Shown piece after piece: positions 16,789-26,381 of a DNA stretch of 64,000 nt (its first letter is position 1; each line of letters opens with the position of its first letter). Both the position numbers and the translations under genes were made by a program. Origin of the DNA: Coemansia sp. RSA 487 (Eukaryota > Kickxellomycota > Kickxellomycetes > Kickxellales > Kickxellaceae); the NCBI GenBank assembly GCA_027577595.1, contig JANBRJ010000002.1, positions 186,001-250,000 on the forward strand. Reading direction: 5' to 3'. The notes beneath the pieces were generated by a model. The model worked only from the letters and a program-made list of their open reading frames with translations, was not told the DNA's origin and did no database searches.

Positions 16789-19700
16789 ATGAGCACTCCG
16801 CCAACGTCCAACAACAACAACAACTCGGACAACTCGAGCACCGTACGGCAACACACGGACATGCACCACGACGTTAGCACCTTTCTGGATAACTCCTTCT
16901 TATCGCAGCTGGCTTTGCCTCACCAAATTCAACCAGAACATATAGACCAGCCACTACAATACCCACAGGAGTGGTTGGAAGCAGCATCATCCTCTATGGC
17001 TATGGGCGACAACGGAGCCGACACTCAGAACGAGACTGCTGGGGCCGCATATACAGGCTCTGCATACACGCCCAGAGAACCAGTGGCTGCAGCTCCCTCA
17101 AGCAGGGTGAGCCGGGCTTGTGCGAGCTGCCGTGGTAAAAAGATACGCTGCGAAGGTGGTCAGCCAAAGTGCAAAAACTGTCTGCTCCGCAGAATAGACT
17201 GCTTTTACCCAGAACAGAAGAAGCGTGGTCGCCCGCCAAAGTCACAGATGGGCCAACAAGGAGGCGAGGGCCAGAAGCAAAAGCCTGTAACCGCGCGCCG
17301 CGATTCACCCGGAAAGGTGTCCAGTGCAGAAAACTCTGGCTCTGAGATACAAAAGCTATGGCCAAAGGAGAGTGACAGCACGCATGTGAACTCGGAAGGC
17401 TGCAGCATGCCATTGTTCCCTACAGGAGAGCTTGCATCGGATGGATCATTCAAGCACGGCTCCTTTCCACAAAGTTTCTCGTTCGATGCTGTCTGCAGAG
17501 CAGACACTAGCAACAACAGCAACACCGGCAATATTAGCTCCCATGTCCGTAGTACCAGGACCGTGAGCGTCGATCAATCGCCAGTCGCTGTCTCGAGGCC
17601 ACCATCCTCATCGATTACCTCATCGCATGCGTTTCCATTAGGATATGGCAGTTTCAGCTTTGGCCAGCAAGCAGACGTCGTGTCGCCGATGGATACATCG
17701 TCTCCCGGAGTGGTAGGCGGTGCTGGCGCCTTGAGCAGCGGGCGAGCAAATGCTAGTGGCAGTTTAGGCCAGCAGCTGTACAGTACATCGCACAGCGCAT
17801 CATCGTACGCAACACCGTTAACCGGTAATATCCAGCAAGGGTTTTACAACTACTCACCACCACAATCGCAACAGCAGCAACAGCAACAGCAGCAAAACCG
17901 ACAACAACAGCAGGCTCCTCAAGACGACTACTTTGGAAGAGTGCTGGCATCTTCTTCTCACAACACACCTATATTTCATACAAGTAGCGCAGAGAAATTG
18001 CAAGGAACTGTACCGTTAGTGCCACCGAACATACGCTCGTTTGACAGCTCCAATATGCCCGATGCGCATCGCACCAGTCTTTCACATATATACTACGATA
18101 ATAGCGCTTCTGGATTTGGAGACTTGAAGATAACTGCTTCTAGGACCGATTCTGATAGCAACCCACGGTTGTTTTCGACCACCTGGGGCGAAGCATCGCC
18201 GGCATCTTTGACGCGGCCACAGAGCAATATTTACAACAGTCTACCATTTGATTTCAGCAACATTGTAAGTGATATTATCCCATTTACGATCCCCCCACCT
18301 GTACCGTACGTGCTACAACAACAGACTCAAGAACCAGCACCACACCCTCAGCCTATTAGCAGTATCCTTTATCAGCGAAAACGAGATGGCACAGAGCAAG
18401 ATTTGCTGTCGTCTACTCTGGGCAATGTCGCTATGGCTATTGCTAAAAGAGATGCCAATTCAGATAACTTGCAGAAAACGATGGACCATCTACTGTATGT
18501 AACTACAAACATCTCAAATGCGAGCCAGCAGGCGTTTGAAAACGCGAAAGAAGTGGCAGCCGAAGCACTAGCTACAACCGACTCGAGTATGCAGACAGAT
18601 AGCTGGTCGTTTGACAACGACATCATAACTGCACCCATCAGCGAGTCGTTGCTGCGGATAGAACGTCGTCCAGACCTTTCGAGCAAGTCAGTGCACAACT
18701 ATTTTAGTTATATCCACCACCAGTGCCCAATCATCCACAAACCGACGTTCCTCAGGCAAATGGACGACGGCACCGTGAATCGCTTTGTTTGGTTCTCCCT
18801 GCGTGCACTAACAGCGAGGACCCTTCTCCATTCGCACACTCTTTCAAAGGACGACGTACTTGTAGAGGAGGCGTATTTTGCCGCAATGGCACGCAAGCAA
18901 CTCGCCACGGAACTAGACAAGCCAAATATGGATGTGCTACAAGGGCTAGTTCTTTTCACACTATACATCCTGGGCACGCCTCGGTGGGAAGAAGCGTCGA
19001 TGTACTGGTGCAAGGCAATGCGGCTGGCGCAGCTCATGGGATGCCACGTCGTAGATGCACCTTCGCAGGCTGTTGCTACAAAGATGCACTTTGGGATCTT
19101 TGAGCCACCATCCTCAAGACCTGTTTCTCACGACAACCTGGGGGTCATTCCTGGCGATCTTTCTGGGCTCCATCTGCCTCTGACACGTGTGCTGACTCCT
19201 CTCGAGACCGAGCTACGCCGACGGCTTTGGTGGATTCTGTTTACGAACGAGCGGTTCGGTGCTGTTGCTGAGCGGCTGCCAACCATGGTTGACGAGTCAC
19301 GCATATTTGTGCACCTTCCCTGCAGTGCAGAGGAGTGGGAAAAGCCCGTGTTCTCATACAAGGCTCCCGAAAGGGTGCCCAAGTATCGTCGAGGTGGATA
19401 CACCCACGGCAATAACACAAAGGCTTCGCACCAGATGACGCTCGTCCAAGAGATAGCGGCACGCAAGGATGATAACCTTTATATGATATCTGACATTGAG
19501 TACGGATTCGCAATGGGCCATCTAGTGACGTTTTTGGCAAACATGGGGTCGCTTTTCTGGCCGCTTTCGCCCTACAGCAACGACTACGTCCAGCCATTTG
19601 CAGGGGTTGACTGGCAGAGAAAGATAAATATTCTGCAGACAAATGTTGAGCGCATCGAGGCATTGTTCGAAGCCTCACGCCGAGACACGCTGCAGCGACT

Positions 19701-20709
19701 CAACGCGCGGCCTCAGCAAGGAGGAGAAAACAGTGCGTCAACCTTTGACGTGCCAATGCATTCGGATCCAGAGGCTTTGCGCTTCAAAAAACGTAGAGAC
19801 AGCAGCGGCGGCGATGGTGGCGACTCCAAAGCAAAGCAGCATGCTTTTGACGGACAGTACCCTGCTCGATCCAGTAGTATATTCCGGCCAGCAGCGAGGA
19901 GATCCCAGAACAGTGTTGACCCGGTCCTTGATGAAAAGGCATGTGTGTCAGGAATCGAAATACCGCATCTGCACCACCTCAATATGCTTATACTGTACTC
20001 GACACTCAACATACAGCTGTACCGTATGGTATTCCAGATACATTATGAGTTCTCAAGCTCTCTTCCAGTATCCGAGGAACGCCAGAAAGACGACAGGGAC
20101 TTGCTGGCTGCGTTCGACAAGTATGTAAAGAGCTTGTGGCAGCGTGCGACGACAGCGGCGCAGCAGGTTTCTCGTATCTTGCGTGGCGAGTTTCCAAATG
20201 TGCCACACTGGGTTCTGACCCTTGCAGGCATCAAAGCAGTAGATGCGGTACCAAGCACGGCTAGCCAAAGCAGCACGCCAGCTGTTGGATCCAATCAGCA
20301 ACAGCAGCAACAGGACACATCGTCGCTCGGCACAATGGACGTGGACTCGGAGGCAGCCAGCCCACAAGGGCAGGAAGGCAAAGCTGCCACACAAAACTCA
20401 ATGTCGCATCGGCTGAAGCGCATATTCCGCGAACGGATCAAGTCCCAGGAGAAACGGCTACACGAGATGGCAACATCGGTATTTACGTCTTACCGCAGGA
20501 CAATGCCATACGCACTTTTACTTGCGGCCAAGGTACATGTGGACAACATCAAGTGGTGGACCAACGAAAAAGAGGATGTGGAGATGGCTCGTGCCTATCT
20601 TGATCTCGCAGTCATTGTACAGTTTCTAGAGACGCACCAGACCTCGTTTTCAAGCACCGACTATGTGTTCCTTGTCAAAAGCATGATGCAGGTCGTCGAT
20701 ATTTCTTAG
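16789..20709 (+). CDS. Zn2Cys6 transcription factor with fungal-specific TF domain (1306 aa)
   Basis: A large binuclear zinc-cluster regulator. The six Cys lie at about residues 111-138 (ACASCRGKKIRCEGGQPKCK, then NC and DC), followed by the basic AT-hook-like KKRGRPPKS. A long low-complexity stretch (about 160-560) is rich in Ser, Gln and Asn, including a poly-Gln run encoded near 17,868-17,912. The fungal_trans (middle homology) domain starts near residue 640 with VHNYFSYIHHQCPIIHKPTF and contains the RLWWILFTNERF-type motif. I place the start at ATG 16789 (MSTPPTSNNNN); upstream in-frame codons use no ATG. It is expected to bind CGG-type sites in the nucleus. Target pathway is unknown; genes of this form are often called xylanolytic-activator-like, which is not evidence of that role. 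Confidence 0.9.
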   Translation: MSTPPTSNNNNNSDNSSTVRQHTDMHHDVSTFLDNSFLSQLALPHQIQPEHIDQPLQYPQEWLEAASSSMAMGDNGADTQNETAGAAYTGSAYTPREPVAAAPSSRVSRACASCRGKKIRCEGGQPKCKNCLLRRIDCFYPEQKKRGRPPKSQMGQQGGEGQKQKPVTARRDSPGKVSSAENSGSEIQKLWPKESDSTHVNSEGCSMPLFPTGELASDGSFKHGSFPQSFSFDAVCRADTSNNSNTGNISSHVRSTRTVSVDQSPVAVSRPPSSSITSSHAFPLGYGSFSFGQQADVVSPMDTSSPGVVGGAGALSSGRANASGSLGQQLYSTSHSASSYATPLTGNIQQGFYNYSPPQSQQQQQQQQQNRQQQQAPQDDYFGRVLASSSHNTPIFHTSSAEKLQGTVPLVPPNIRSFDSSNMPDAHRTSLSHIYYDNSASGFGDLKITASRTDSDSNPRLFSTTWGEASPASLTRPQSNIYNSLPFDFSNIVSDIIPFTIPPPVPYVLQQQTQEPAPHPQPISSILYQRKRDGTEQDLLSSTLGNVAMAIAKRDANSDNLQKTMDHLLYVTTNISNASQQAFENAKEVAAEALATTDSSMQTDSWSFDNDIITAPISESLLRIERRPDLSSKSVHNYFSYIHHQCPIIHKPTFLRQMDDGTVNRFVWFSLRALTARTLLHSHTLSKDDVLVEEAYFAAMARKQLATELDKPNMDVLQGLVLFTLYILGTPRWEEASMYWCKAMRLAQLMGCHVVDAPSQAVATKMHFGIFEPPSSRPVSHDNLGVIPGDLSGLHLPLTRVLTPLETELRRRLWWILFTNERFGAVAERLPTMVDESRIFVHLPCSAEEWEKPVFSYKAPERVPKYRRGGYTHGNNTKASHQMTLVQEIAARKDDNLYMISDIEYGFAMGHLVTFLANMGSLFWPLSPYSNDYVQPFAGVDWQRKINILQTNVERIEALFEASRRDTLQRLNARPQQGGENSASTFDVPMHSDPEALRFKKRRDSSGGDGGDSKAKQHAFDGQYPARSSSIFRPAARRSQNSVDPVLDEKACVSGIEIPHLHHLNMLILYSTLNIQLYRMVFQIHYEFSSSLPVSEERQKDDRDLLAAFDKYVKSLWQRATTAAQQVSRILRGEFPNVPHWVLTLAGIKAVDAVPSTASQSSTPAVGSNQQQQQQDTSSLGTMDVDSEAASPQGQEGKAATQNSMSHRLKRIFRERIKSQEKRLHEMATSVFTSYRRTMPYALLLAAKVHVDNIKWWTNEKEDVEMARAYLDLAVIVQFLETHQTSFSSTDYVFLVKSMMQVVDIS

Positions 20710-20968
20710 AACATGGTTCCATATTAAGTATTAAATTATTAAAGCCTCAAGATTCCCTGTAGATAAAAGCAGATCGTCTTCCAATCCTTGTTCCATTGGT
20801 GTTCTGGCTATTCGAATAGTCTTTTTTTTTTTTTGCAAAACAGCACGGATGCAATGAATAAGAGCTTCAAAGCAAAGTCAGAAAAACTCCACAAATGTAT
20901 TTTTTCCTTGCAAAAGTTAAAAGCAAAATCACTTTGAAACGGAAAAACGTAACGCTTCACAGAATTTT

Positions 20969-21181
20969 TTAGGCGGATTTGGCCTTGGCGGCAGCCTTAG
21001 CGGCGGCCTTGTTCTTGGTCATGACAAGGAAGGTACCACGCTTGGCGAAACGCTGGTTGCGAAGGAACTTGGGATCCACCCCCTTAAGAGAAGGGTGACG
21101 GTAGGTCTTGGGCTTCTTGATACCGTTACGGTGAGCCTTCTTGTTCTGGTTGTGGTTGGTGTGGTTCTTCGACTTGGCCAT
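20969..21181 (-). CDS. RPL29: 60S ribosomal protein eL29
   Basis: A 70-residue, very basic protein beginning [20 protein letters not shown] and continuing IKKP, the unmistakable eL29 signature, then [20 protein letters not shown]. It ends in an Ala/Lys-rich tail ([14 protein letters not shown]), somewhat longer than the 59-residue yeast protein. The start at 21181 is fixed by the conserved MAKSKNHT; the open frame continues upstream by chance. eL29 is a small late-assembling protein of the cytosolic large subunit near the subunit joining face. The gene is convergent with the zinc-cluster gene. Confidence 0.97.
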   Translation of the reverse strand: MAKSKNHTNHNQNKKAHRNGIKKPKTYRHPSLKGVDPKFLRNQRFAKRGTFLVMTKNKAAAKAAAKAKSA

Positions 21182-22277
21182 TGTGACTACAACTACACAG
21201 CATGGATAGATAGAACAGTATGAAAAAAGCAAAGCTGGATTTAGCAAGTAATGCTGGTGTTTGCCAGAATATAAGCTTATAAAAAAGCCCATGGCTACTT
21301 TGTTCGCTGTTGAGCAAGCAACAAGAGCAAGCAATTGAACAGCAGCTGCGAATAATATGAATGAATGCTTAGTTGGCGGTCGCTGGTAATAAACAACAAA
21401 TCTTCTGACGAGATTTCGAATCCGAACGTCAATCCACCGTCCATCAGCTCTCGCATAAGCCAATTATCCAGTGTCGCTGGTGGTTGGAATTCTGAATAGG
21501 CACTTGCTTGTGTTTGTTTGCGTGGGTACAACGCGCTACCGCTCAACAATTGGCGCTCTGTCAGGGTTGTTATGGTCTAAAATATAGGCTGCATGTGCCA
21601 GAACTCCCTAACGCTGTAGTCAGTCGTAAACTTGGAGCTCTGTGTCAAATCGGCCCACTTTTCCAAATTAGCTTCCAATTATACGAATCCAAAACTTTTG
21701 CAAATTCGAATTCGTTGATTTTGACAGCTCCATCACCGTACCCCATCGATGATTTGTATCCAACGTCAGATTCGCTATGTCTGTTGGTCTTACTCCTTTT
21801 CGTTGCTGTTTATTGCTGCTGCTGCTGCTGCTCCTGATGGATGCGCGACCCTTTCTTTGTCATATCGGAATCCGCTAAGCATCCATTCAACCAATAAACC
21901 TGCACCGTATCTTTTCTAATAAAATCGAATCCTTTACCTGTATTGAAAAAGTGTGGTAAACAATTATCAGAATGACAGATAGAGAGAGAAACGCACTAAA
22001 CTGTATTTGGCTCAAAAAAGATGATTTGGCGACATCGATTTTTGTACACTTCAAAGGTCAAAGCTAGAAATGGATAGAAAACCACAAAATGATAATTGGC
22101 TGTGTTTTCACGTGATACAAATCAAATACAGGTTATTGGGGGTGCAAGATGGACGCGATCAGCTCTGCCTTTCAGCTCCTGAAAGCTGAATTTCATTTTT
22201 ATTTTATTTTTGAATTTGCCTTTTGGTTATTATTTTCAATTATTTAAGGGGAATTGTAACACTAAATTACAAAATAA
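21182..22277. promoter_or_regulatory. Divergent upstream region, RPL29 / Arg-Ser-rich protein gene
   Basis: About 1.1 kb between two divergently transcribed genes. The part near RPL29 should carry a strong ribosomal-protein promoter and leader. A short TGC/CTG microsatellite lies at 21814-21832. No coding sequence is convincing. Confidence 0.5.
21814..21832 (+). repeat. Short CTG/TGC microsatellite
   Basis: About six trinucleotide units in the RPL29 to RS-protein spacer. Confidence 0.8.
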
Positions 22278-24416
22278 ATGAGCGAAGAAGGAGAGGCAGA
22301 CTTTGACGCGGGACAGATATCCGACGAACAGCCAACGTTTGGCAAGGACACAGATGAGAGCGGGTACCGCGGACGGCACACAGTTCCGACAAGCCGCCGC
22401 GACACACCGCCGGGCGCTGATGCAGCAAGTAGCGCAGCTTTTGGCGGTATAGAGGGTGCAGCAGATACGCGAAGTGTGCACAGTAGCGGGAGCAGACGCG
22501 CTGAGTATGACTCTCGGTATGCGGGAGATAGGGTAAGCAGGAGTGGTGCACCGCGGTCGCCGTCGCGGTGGGGGCGGCACCATGATGATGGCGATGGCCA
22601 TAGGTACCGGCGGAACGAGCGGTCTCGGTCTGCCGGACGGTCGCGTGGATATGAGCATGCGCGGCGCTCGGGAGACTACGATCCTGCATCCCACGGAAGT
22701 ACGTCGCCGCGACGCGGCGCTTACCGGGCGGACGAAGGCGATTACCGGAGAAGTGGCTCCTACAGGCCCGTGGGAAACAATAGCAGCAGCGGCAGATACG
22801 GCGACAGAGACTACGGGCATTCAGGGTATTCCAGGCAGTATGAGCGTGAGTCGACGCCTAGGTACAGGCGTCGCGACTCGGAGCGGCAGCCATATATGAG
22901 CAGAGGCGAGCCAGTCGATGAGTACGGGGATCGCCGTGACATTGACAAGGACCGCGCTATTGACGAGCTGCGGTCACGGGTGCGTGCTAAACGACCATCG
23001 TCGCACGAAAGAAGCAGGCCAATTTCGCAGGCCTCAGGAACTGCCCCTGGCGAAGAAGCAACACCTCTGAGTGCTAAAACCAGCGAACAGCCGATGGACC
23101 TTGCCCCTGAAAAGGACAGCAAAGTAGTTAACATGGACGATCTTGAGGAAGGTGAGCATATCGAGGGCGAGCTCGAGACAGCCAGACCTGCAACGCCAGT
23201 GTACCGGCCCGAAGCAGTTGAAACGCTGGACCAGAGAAACAGCAGCTATGGACGCACGCGCGAACCGCATGCAGGCAGGAGTAGGAGCCGTGTGCGTAAC
23301 TCGAGAGAACGCAGCCGCAGCCGCGATTATGACCGCGCATACCGTCGCGACTACGCGCGCGAAAGCGATAGCGCGTACTCCCGCAGGAGGTATGATGAGT
23401 ACCGATCGCGTGATACGTATGCTGGACGGTCGGGATACTACTCGCGCTACTCTGGTGGCCGGAGCCCCGAGCCGCGAGACAGCGCGTATCGGCTTGAGCG
23501 GAGGTACCATGGCAGTCCGGGACGGCCACGGCCGCGCTCCAGATCACGGTCGCCAACCTATACCCGTGGTGGCGATGACGACGACCGACGCTCCAGGGCT
23601 GCTTATTCGCACAGATATTATACTGGGTCGCGGCCTGGATCCCCGCGAGGCGCACAGTCTTACTCGCGGTCGCCACGGCATGGCGACCAGCGGTGGCATG
23701 TCAGTGGCAGAGACACGTACAGATCACCGTCACGGCAACCACGAGCCGAGGAAGATTTGGATGCTGTAGGTGGGTTTGGCGATGCCAATGCTCCGCCTCC
23801 GCCTCCGCCGCCGCCGCCGCCGCCGCCTCCGATGGTGCATTCAGGCTCTGTGCACAGTCAGCCTCCGTCATTGCCACCGCTTGGCGACGGAGCGCTCAGC
23901 AGCCCGCCACCCTTGCACCACGATTCGCCATACCGTGGCGGATACTCATCTCGCTCATACAGACGTGGTCCGCGGACTCCAAGAGGCGGCGGAGCATACG
24001 AGTACAGCAGTCATAGCCGCGATCCAAGCGTTGGCGGGTATCATCAGGGGCATATGGGCTCACACGGCCACTCGCCTGGCGCCACGGAACTGCGGTACGG
24101 CGCTGGCAACGAAGCGCCGCCTGTCGAACAGCCTCTGTTTCCAGAGCACAGATACGGGACCGATCTGTACGTGTCCCGCCATGCGGAGCCGGTCGAGTGG
24201 CTCGAGGCCCGCCAGCAGCTGCGCGAGCACACGCGACGTGTCCTTGAACTCTCCGCTGCTTCTCGCAAGACGGCGTTCGAGCTCTCGTGCGCCAAATGGG
24301 GCGTGCTCAAGTCGGAGAGCCTTGTGCAGCTGGCGGCGTGGCAGCTGGAGCGTGCAGAACAAGGGCTTGGTCTGTCCGAAAACGCACTAATCGACACCAC
24401 CATGGACGACATTTAG
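22278..24416 (+). CDS. Arg/Ser/Tyr-rich disordered nuclear protein, function unknown
   Basis: A 712-residue protein dominated by charged low-complexity sequence: RS, RD and YR dipeptides (RSRSRVRNSRERSRSRDYDR and similar) over residues about 30-480, as in splicing-related RS proteins. A poly-Pro run lies at about 505-517, a typical ligand for WW, SH3 or EVH1-type domains. The last ~90 residues differ: they are predicted helical and ordered (YVSRHAEPVEWLEARQQLRE through WQLERAEQGL) and may be the conserved functional part. I do not recognise this C-terminal domain. No RRM is visible. A role in pre-mRNA processing is inferred from composition only. The ATG at 22278 is the first in a long open frame, after an AT-rich leader. 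Confidence 0.7.
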   Translation: MSEEGEADFDAGQISDEQPTFGKDTDESGYRGRHTVPTSRRDTPPGADAASSAAFGGIEGAADTRSVHSSGSRRAEYDSRYAGDRVSRSGAPRSPSRWGRHHDDGDGHRYRRNERSRSAGRSRGYEHARRSGDYDPASHGSTSPRRGAYRADEGDYRRSGSYRPVGNNSSSGRYGDRDYGHSGYSRQYERESTPRYRRRDSERQPYMSRGEPVDEYGDRRDIDKDRAIDELRSRVRAKRPSSHERSRPISQASGTAPGEEATPLSAKTSEQPMDLAPEKDSKVVNMDDLEEGEHIEGELETARPATPVYRPEAVETLDQRNSSYGRTREPHAGRSRSRVRNSRERSRSRDYDRAYRRDYARESDSAYSRRRYDEYRSRDTYAGRSGYYSRYSGGRSPEPRDSAYRLERRYHGSPGRPRPRSRSRSPTYTRGGDDDDRRSRAAYSHRYYTGSRPGSPRGAQSYSRSPRHGDQRWHVSGRDTYRSPSRQPRAEEDLDAVGGFGDANAPPPPPPPPPPPPPMVHSGSVHSQPPSLPPLGDGALSSPPPLHHDSPYRGGYSSRSYRRGPRTPRGGGAYEYSSHSRDPSVGGYHQGHMGSHGHSPGATELRYGAGNEAPPVEQPLFPEHRYGTDLYVSRHAEPVEWLEARQQLREHTRRVLELSAASRKTAFELSCAKWGVLKSESLVQLAAWQLERAEQGLGLSENALIDTTMDDI

Positions 24417-24646
24417 AGCCGATGTGCCCCATACCTGCCTTTTGCACAAGCCTAAGCACAAGATGGGGTTAGCGTTTTTTCTTTCGTATATTCGCGTGTC
24501 CCACATGTCACATGCCATTTGTTCCTTTGATCTTCGTTTTGAGCTGAATGCAATAGGCAGTGTGGATCTTACTTTTTGGAAGCACCAGAACAAAAACATT
24601 TAGTATTTGCCGATCCAGCTGGTGTACATATCTGATAGCCGGACCA

Positions 24647-25153
24647 ATGTCAGTGTTCGTCACCGTGGGGTCGACCGGATTCGACGATCTTATAAGCGCC
24701 ATAAACACACGCCGATTCATGCAGTCACTGCGCTCCCGTGGACTTCGCAGCCTCGTGGTTCAGTACGGAACAAGTGAGCAGTTCTTTGGGCTCCCGAACG
24801 CAAGCAGCGCAGAGATTGGCATCTCGGTAACTGCGTTTGACTACGCTTCTGGAACACAGAAGTTTGTGGACCGCGCCGACTTGGTCATCTCGCACGCTGG
24901 CGCTGGGTCCATACTCGATGCGCTGCACAGCCACCGGCCGCTGATAGTCGTGGTGAACAGGCGACTGATGGACGACCACCAGAACGAGATTGCGCTTGAG
25001 CTGAGCAGGGCCGGGTATCTTGTCGTGTCGAGCCCCGAGGATCTTGCCGATACTGTGGCAAACGGCTCGTTCATGGGGCTGCAGCCGTACCCGCACGCAG
25101 ACCCCCGCCCCATTGGCGAGATCATCGAAGCGGAGACACTGCTCCAAAAGTGA
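24647..25153 (+). CDS. ALG13: UDP-GlcNAc transferase catalytic subunit Alg13
   Basis: A 168-residue glycosyltransferase-28 C-terminal domain protein, full length for fungal Alg13. The N-terminal glycine loop is SVFVTVGSTGFDDLI. The UDP-sugar-binding region contains ADLVISHAGAGSILDALHSH, followed by PLIVVVNRRLMDDHQNEIA. Alg13 pairs with the membrane anchor Alg14 on the cytosolic face of the ER and adds the second GlcNAc to dolichol-PP-GlcNAc in N-glycan precursor synthesis. I start at ATG 24647 because family members begin MSVFVTVG; the upstream open frame has no homologous residues. Transposon debris begins 64 bases after its stop. Confidence 0.95.
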   Translation: MSVFVTVGSTGFDDLISAINTRRFMQSLRSRGLRSLVVQYGTSEQFFGLPNASSAEIGISVTAFDYASGTQKFVDRADLVISHAGAGSILDALHSHRPLIVVVNRRLMDDHQNEIALELSRAGYLVVSSPEDLADTVANGSFMGLQPYPHADPRPIGEIIEAETLLQK

Positions 25154-25525
25154 TGCAACCAATGCACGGTTAGACTTTTTGCCTAACACAGCTTCATTTA
25201 ATGCTGCAGTTGCGTTATACTGTACTGTGCAAAGCTAATTGCGTCGAATAAGAAGGATGTATACGCATCGAATGGTGAAAGGGCTGCGGTGGCAATAGCG
25301 CATTTTGCGTTCCAAGAAAAAGTCGTTTGCATCGGTTGGCGTTATATTTGTGCTTGGAACCAAGAGGCACAAACTGAACTTTGTGGAGAAAGCAGCTCGC
25401 TATACACCTATTGTTTCGCACTAAAATGGATTGGCTTCTTGGTCTTTGTCTGTGCTTTCAATGTGATTAGTTAACATTAATCTTGATAAAACCTAACAAT
25501 CTGAAGAAACACCACTACTACCTTG

Positions 25526-25650
25526 AGCAAGAGCCCGACTGCAGTGCTGGCACACATCAAGAAGGGCCTATGTGAAGCATTCAACAGCCTGACGATATCA
25601 GTGTCAGCACTACACAGGCATTTGGTTGGAAAGCGCTACCTACCAACGAG
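25526..25650 (+). pseudogene. Tc1/mariner transposase N-terminal (helix-turn-helix) fragment
   Basis: In frame from 25526 the DNA encodes TAVLAHIKKGLCEAFNSLTI followed by SVSALHRHLV, the second DNA-binding helix-turn-helix of Tc1-type transposases (family pattern: h.hi...l...f..lsiSvsaLhRHLv.k). This part is missing from the copy at 13.9 kb. Homology stops after about 45 residues where the Fanzor-like frame takes over, so the transposase body is deleted. Confidence 0.7.
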
Positions 25651-25655
25651 AGATG

Positions 25656-25940
25656 ATGAAAGAAGTGCTCTGCCACGATCTCCTTGAGTGCACGAACGCA
25701 CAATGTATGGAAACTGTGGAAGTGGATGGTGCTTTGACTCCTCATTCTCCCAAATACAACCGAGATCTCGCTGCCGTTCTCAACTTTAGGCATATTCTCC
25801 ATGGCCTTCGCGACCACGGTGAGGCCCCAGAGCGCTTCTGTCGCAGTTGGCCTGCTACCATTGCTACCACCGATGAACAGCAGCCCAAGAAGAAAAGGAA
25901 GACGACTATAGCAAAAAAGACGGCGAGGACAAACAAATAA
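25656..25940 (+). pseudogene. Fanzor/TnpB-like nuclease, C-terminal fragment with NLS
   Basis: About 95 residues starting MKEVLCHDLLECTNAQCMET, a cysteine cluster placed like the TnpB/Fanzor zinc ribbon, then KYNRDLAAVLNFRHIL, matching the third RuvC block in which the Asp of (N/D)RD is catalytic. Next come GLRDHGEAPERF and a basic tail with PKKKRKT, an SV40-type nuclear localisation sequence. Fanzors are eukaryotic RNA-guided nucleases of TnpB ancestry carried by DNA transposons, including mariner-type ones. Most of the protein (RuvC-I, RuvC-II, recognition lobe) is absent, so it is a fossil. The assignment rests on motif order and spacing, without a database search. Confidence 0.6.
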
Positions 25941-25943
25941 CGA

Positions 25944-26381
25944 CCACCACAAAAATCGGCCAAGGTTATAGCCGCGGCAGATCCTAGTTCTAGGATAGGA
26001 TGCTGTTTCTTTTGCAGAGCAAGTGTTGTGAGCGGACTTGGGCGCAAAAGCAGACTTTGTCATCGGTTTGCTTCTTTCTCTCAAGCATATCGCTTTACAT
26101 CCATCGACTCTCCCCCCACTCCAGTCGTTGGTGCGCAGCAACAATACAAGTCATGTCAGCTAACTGGAAATGAAAAGGGGATGGCATTTCAGAATGCCAA
26201 GCGTGTGACTCAGGTTGCTGTTGCGATTCCAGACCCGACAACGATATCTGTGCTTCTCACAGATATCAACCTCTCAATTATTAAATACAACTCCCCTCTT
26301 TCCCCTCTTTTTCTTTCTTTCTTACCAATAGCTTTAATCTCACTTTTGACATAAAAAAAACATATGCAAACAGGATAAACC
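25944..26381. promoter_or_regulatory. Upstream region of the PNPOx-like gene
   Basis: About 440 bases between the transposon remnant and the PNPOx-like start. A perfect TGACTCA (26206-26212) lies 170 bases before the ATG, and a pyrimidine-rich block (CCCCTCTTTCCCCTCTTTTT-like) lies at about 26,290-26,330. No gene is seen. Confidence 0.5.

Larger units (their letters stand above)
25218..25943 (+). mobile_element. Composite remnant: Tc1/mariner left end plus Fanzor-like C-terminus
   Basis: From about 25218 (TACTGTACTGTGC) the DNA matches the terminal repeat of the element at 13595-14804 for about 200 bases. It continues alongside that element's subterminal sequence to about 25515, sharing ATTGTTTCGCACTAAAAT-like and CTTTCAATG-GATTAGTTAAC blocks. 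It then runs into a transposase N-terminal fragment and a Fanzor/TnpB-like C-terminal fragment. No right terminal repeat is seen. It is a truncated, rearranged insertion between ALG13 and the PNPOx-like gene. Confidence 0.75.

Noticed and set aside
25581-26144. 187-codon minus-strand frame across the transposon remnant
   Set aside because: It is antisense to the Fanzor-like fragment and has no domain; the plus strand explains the region.
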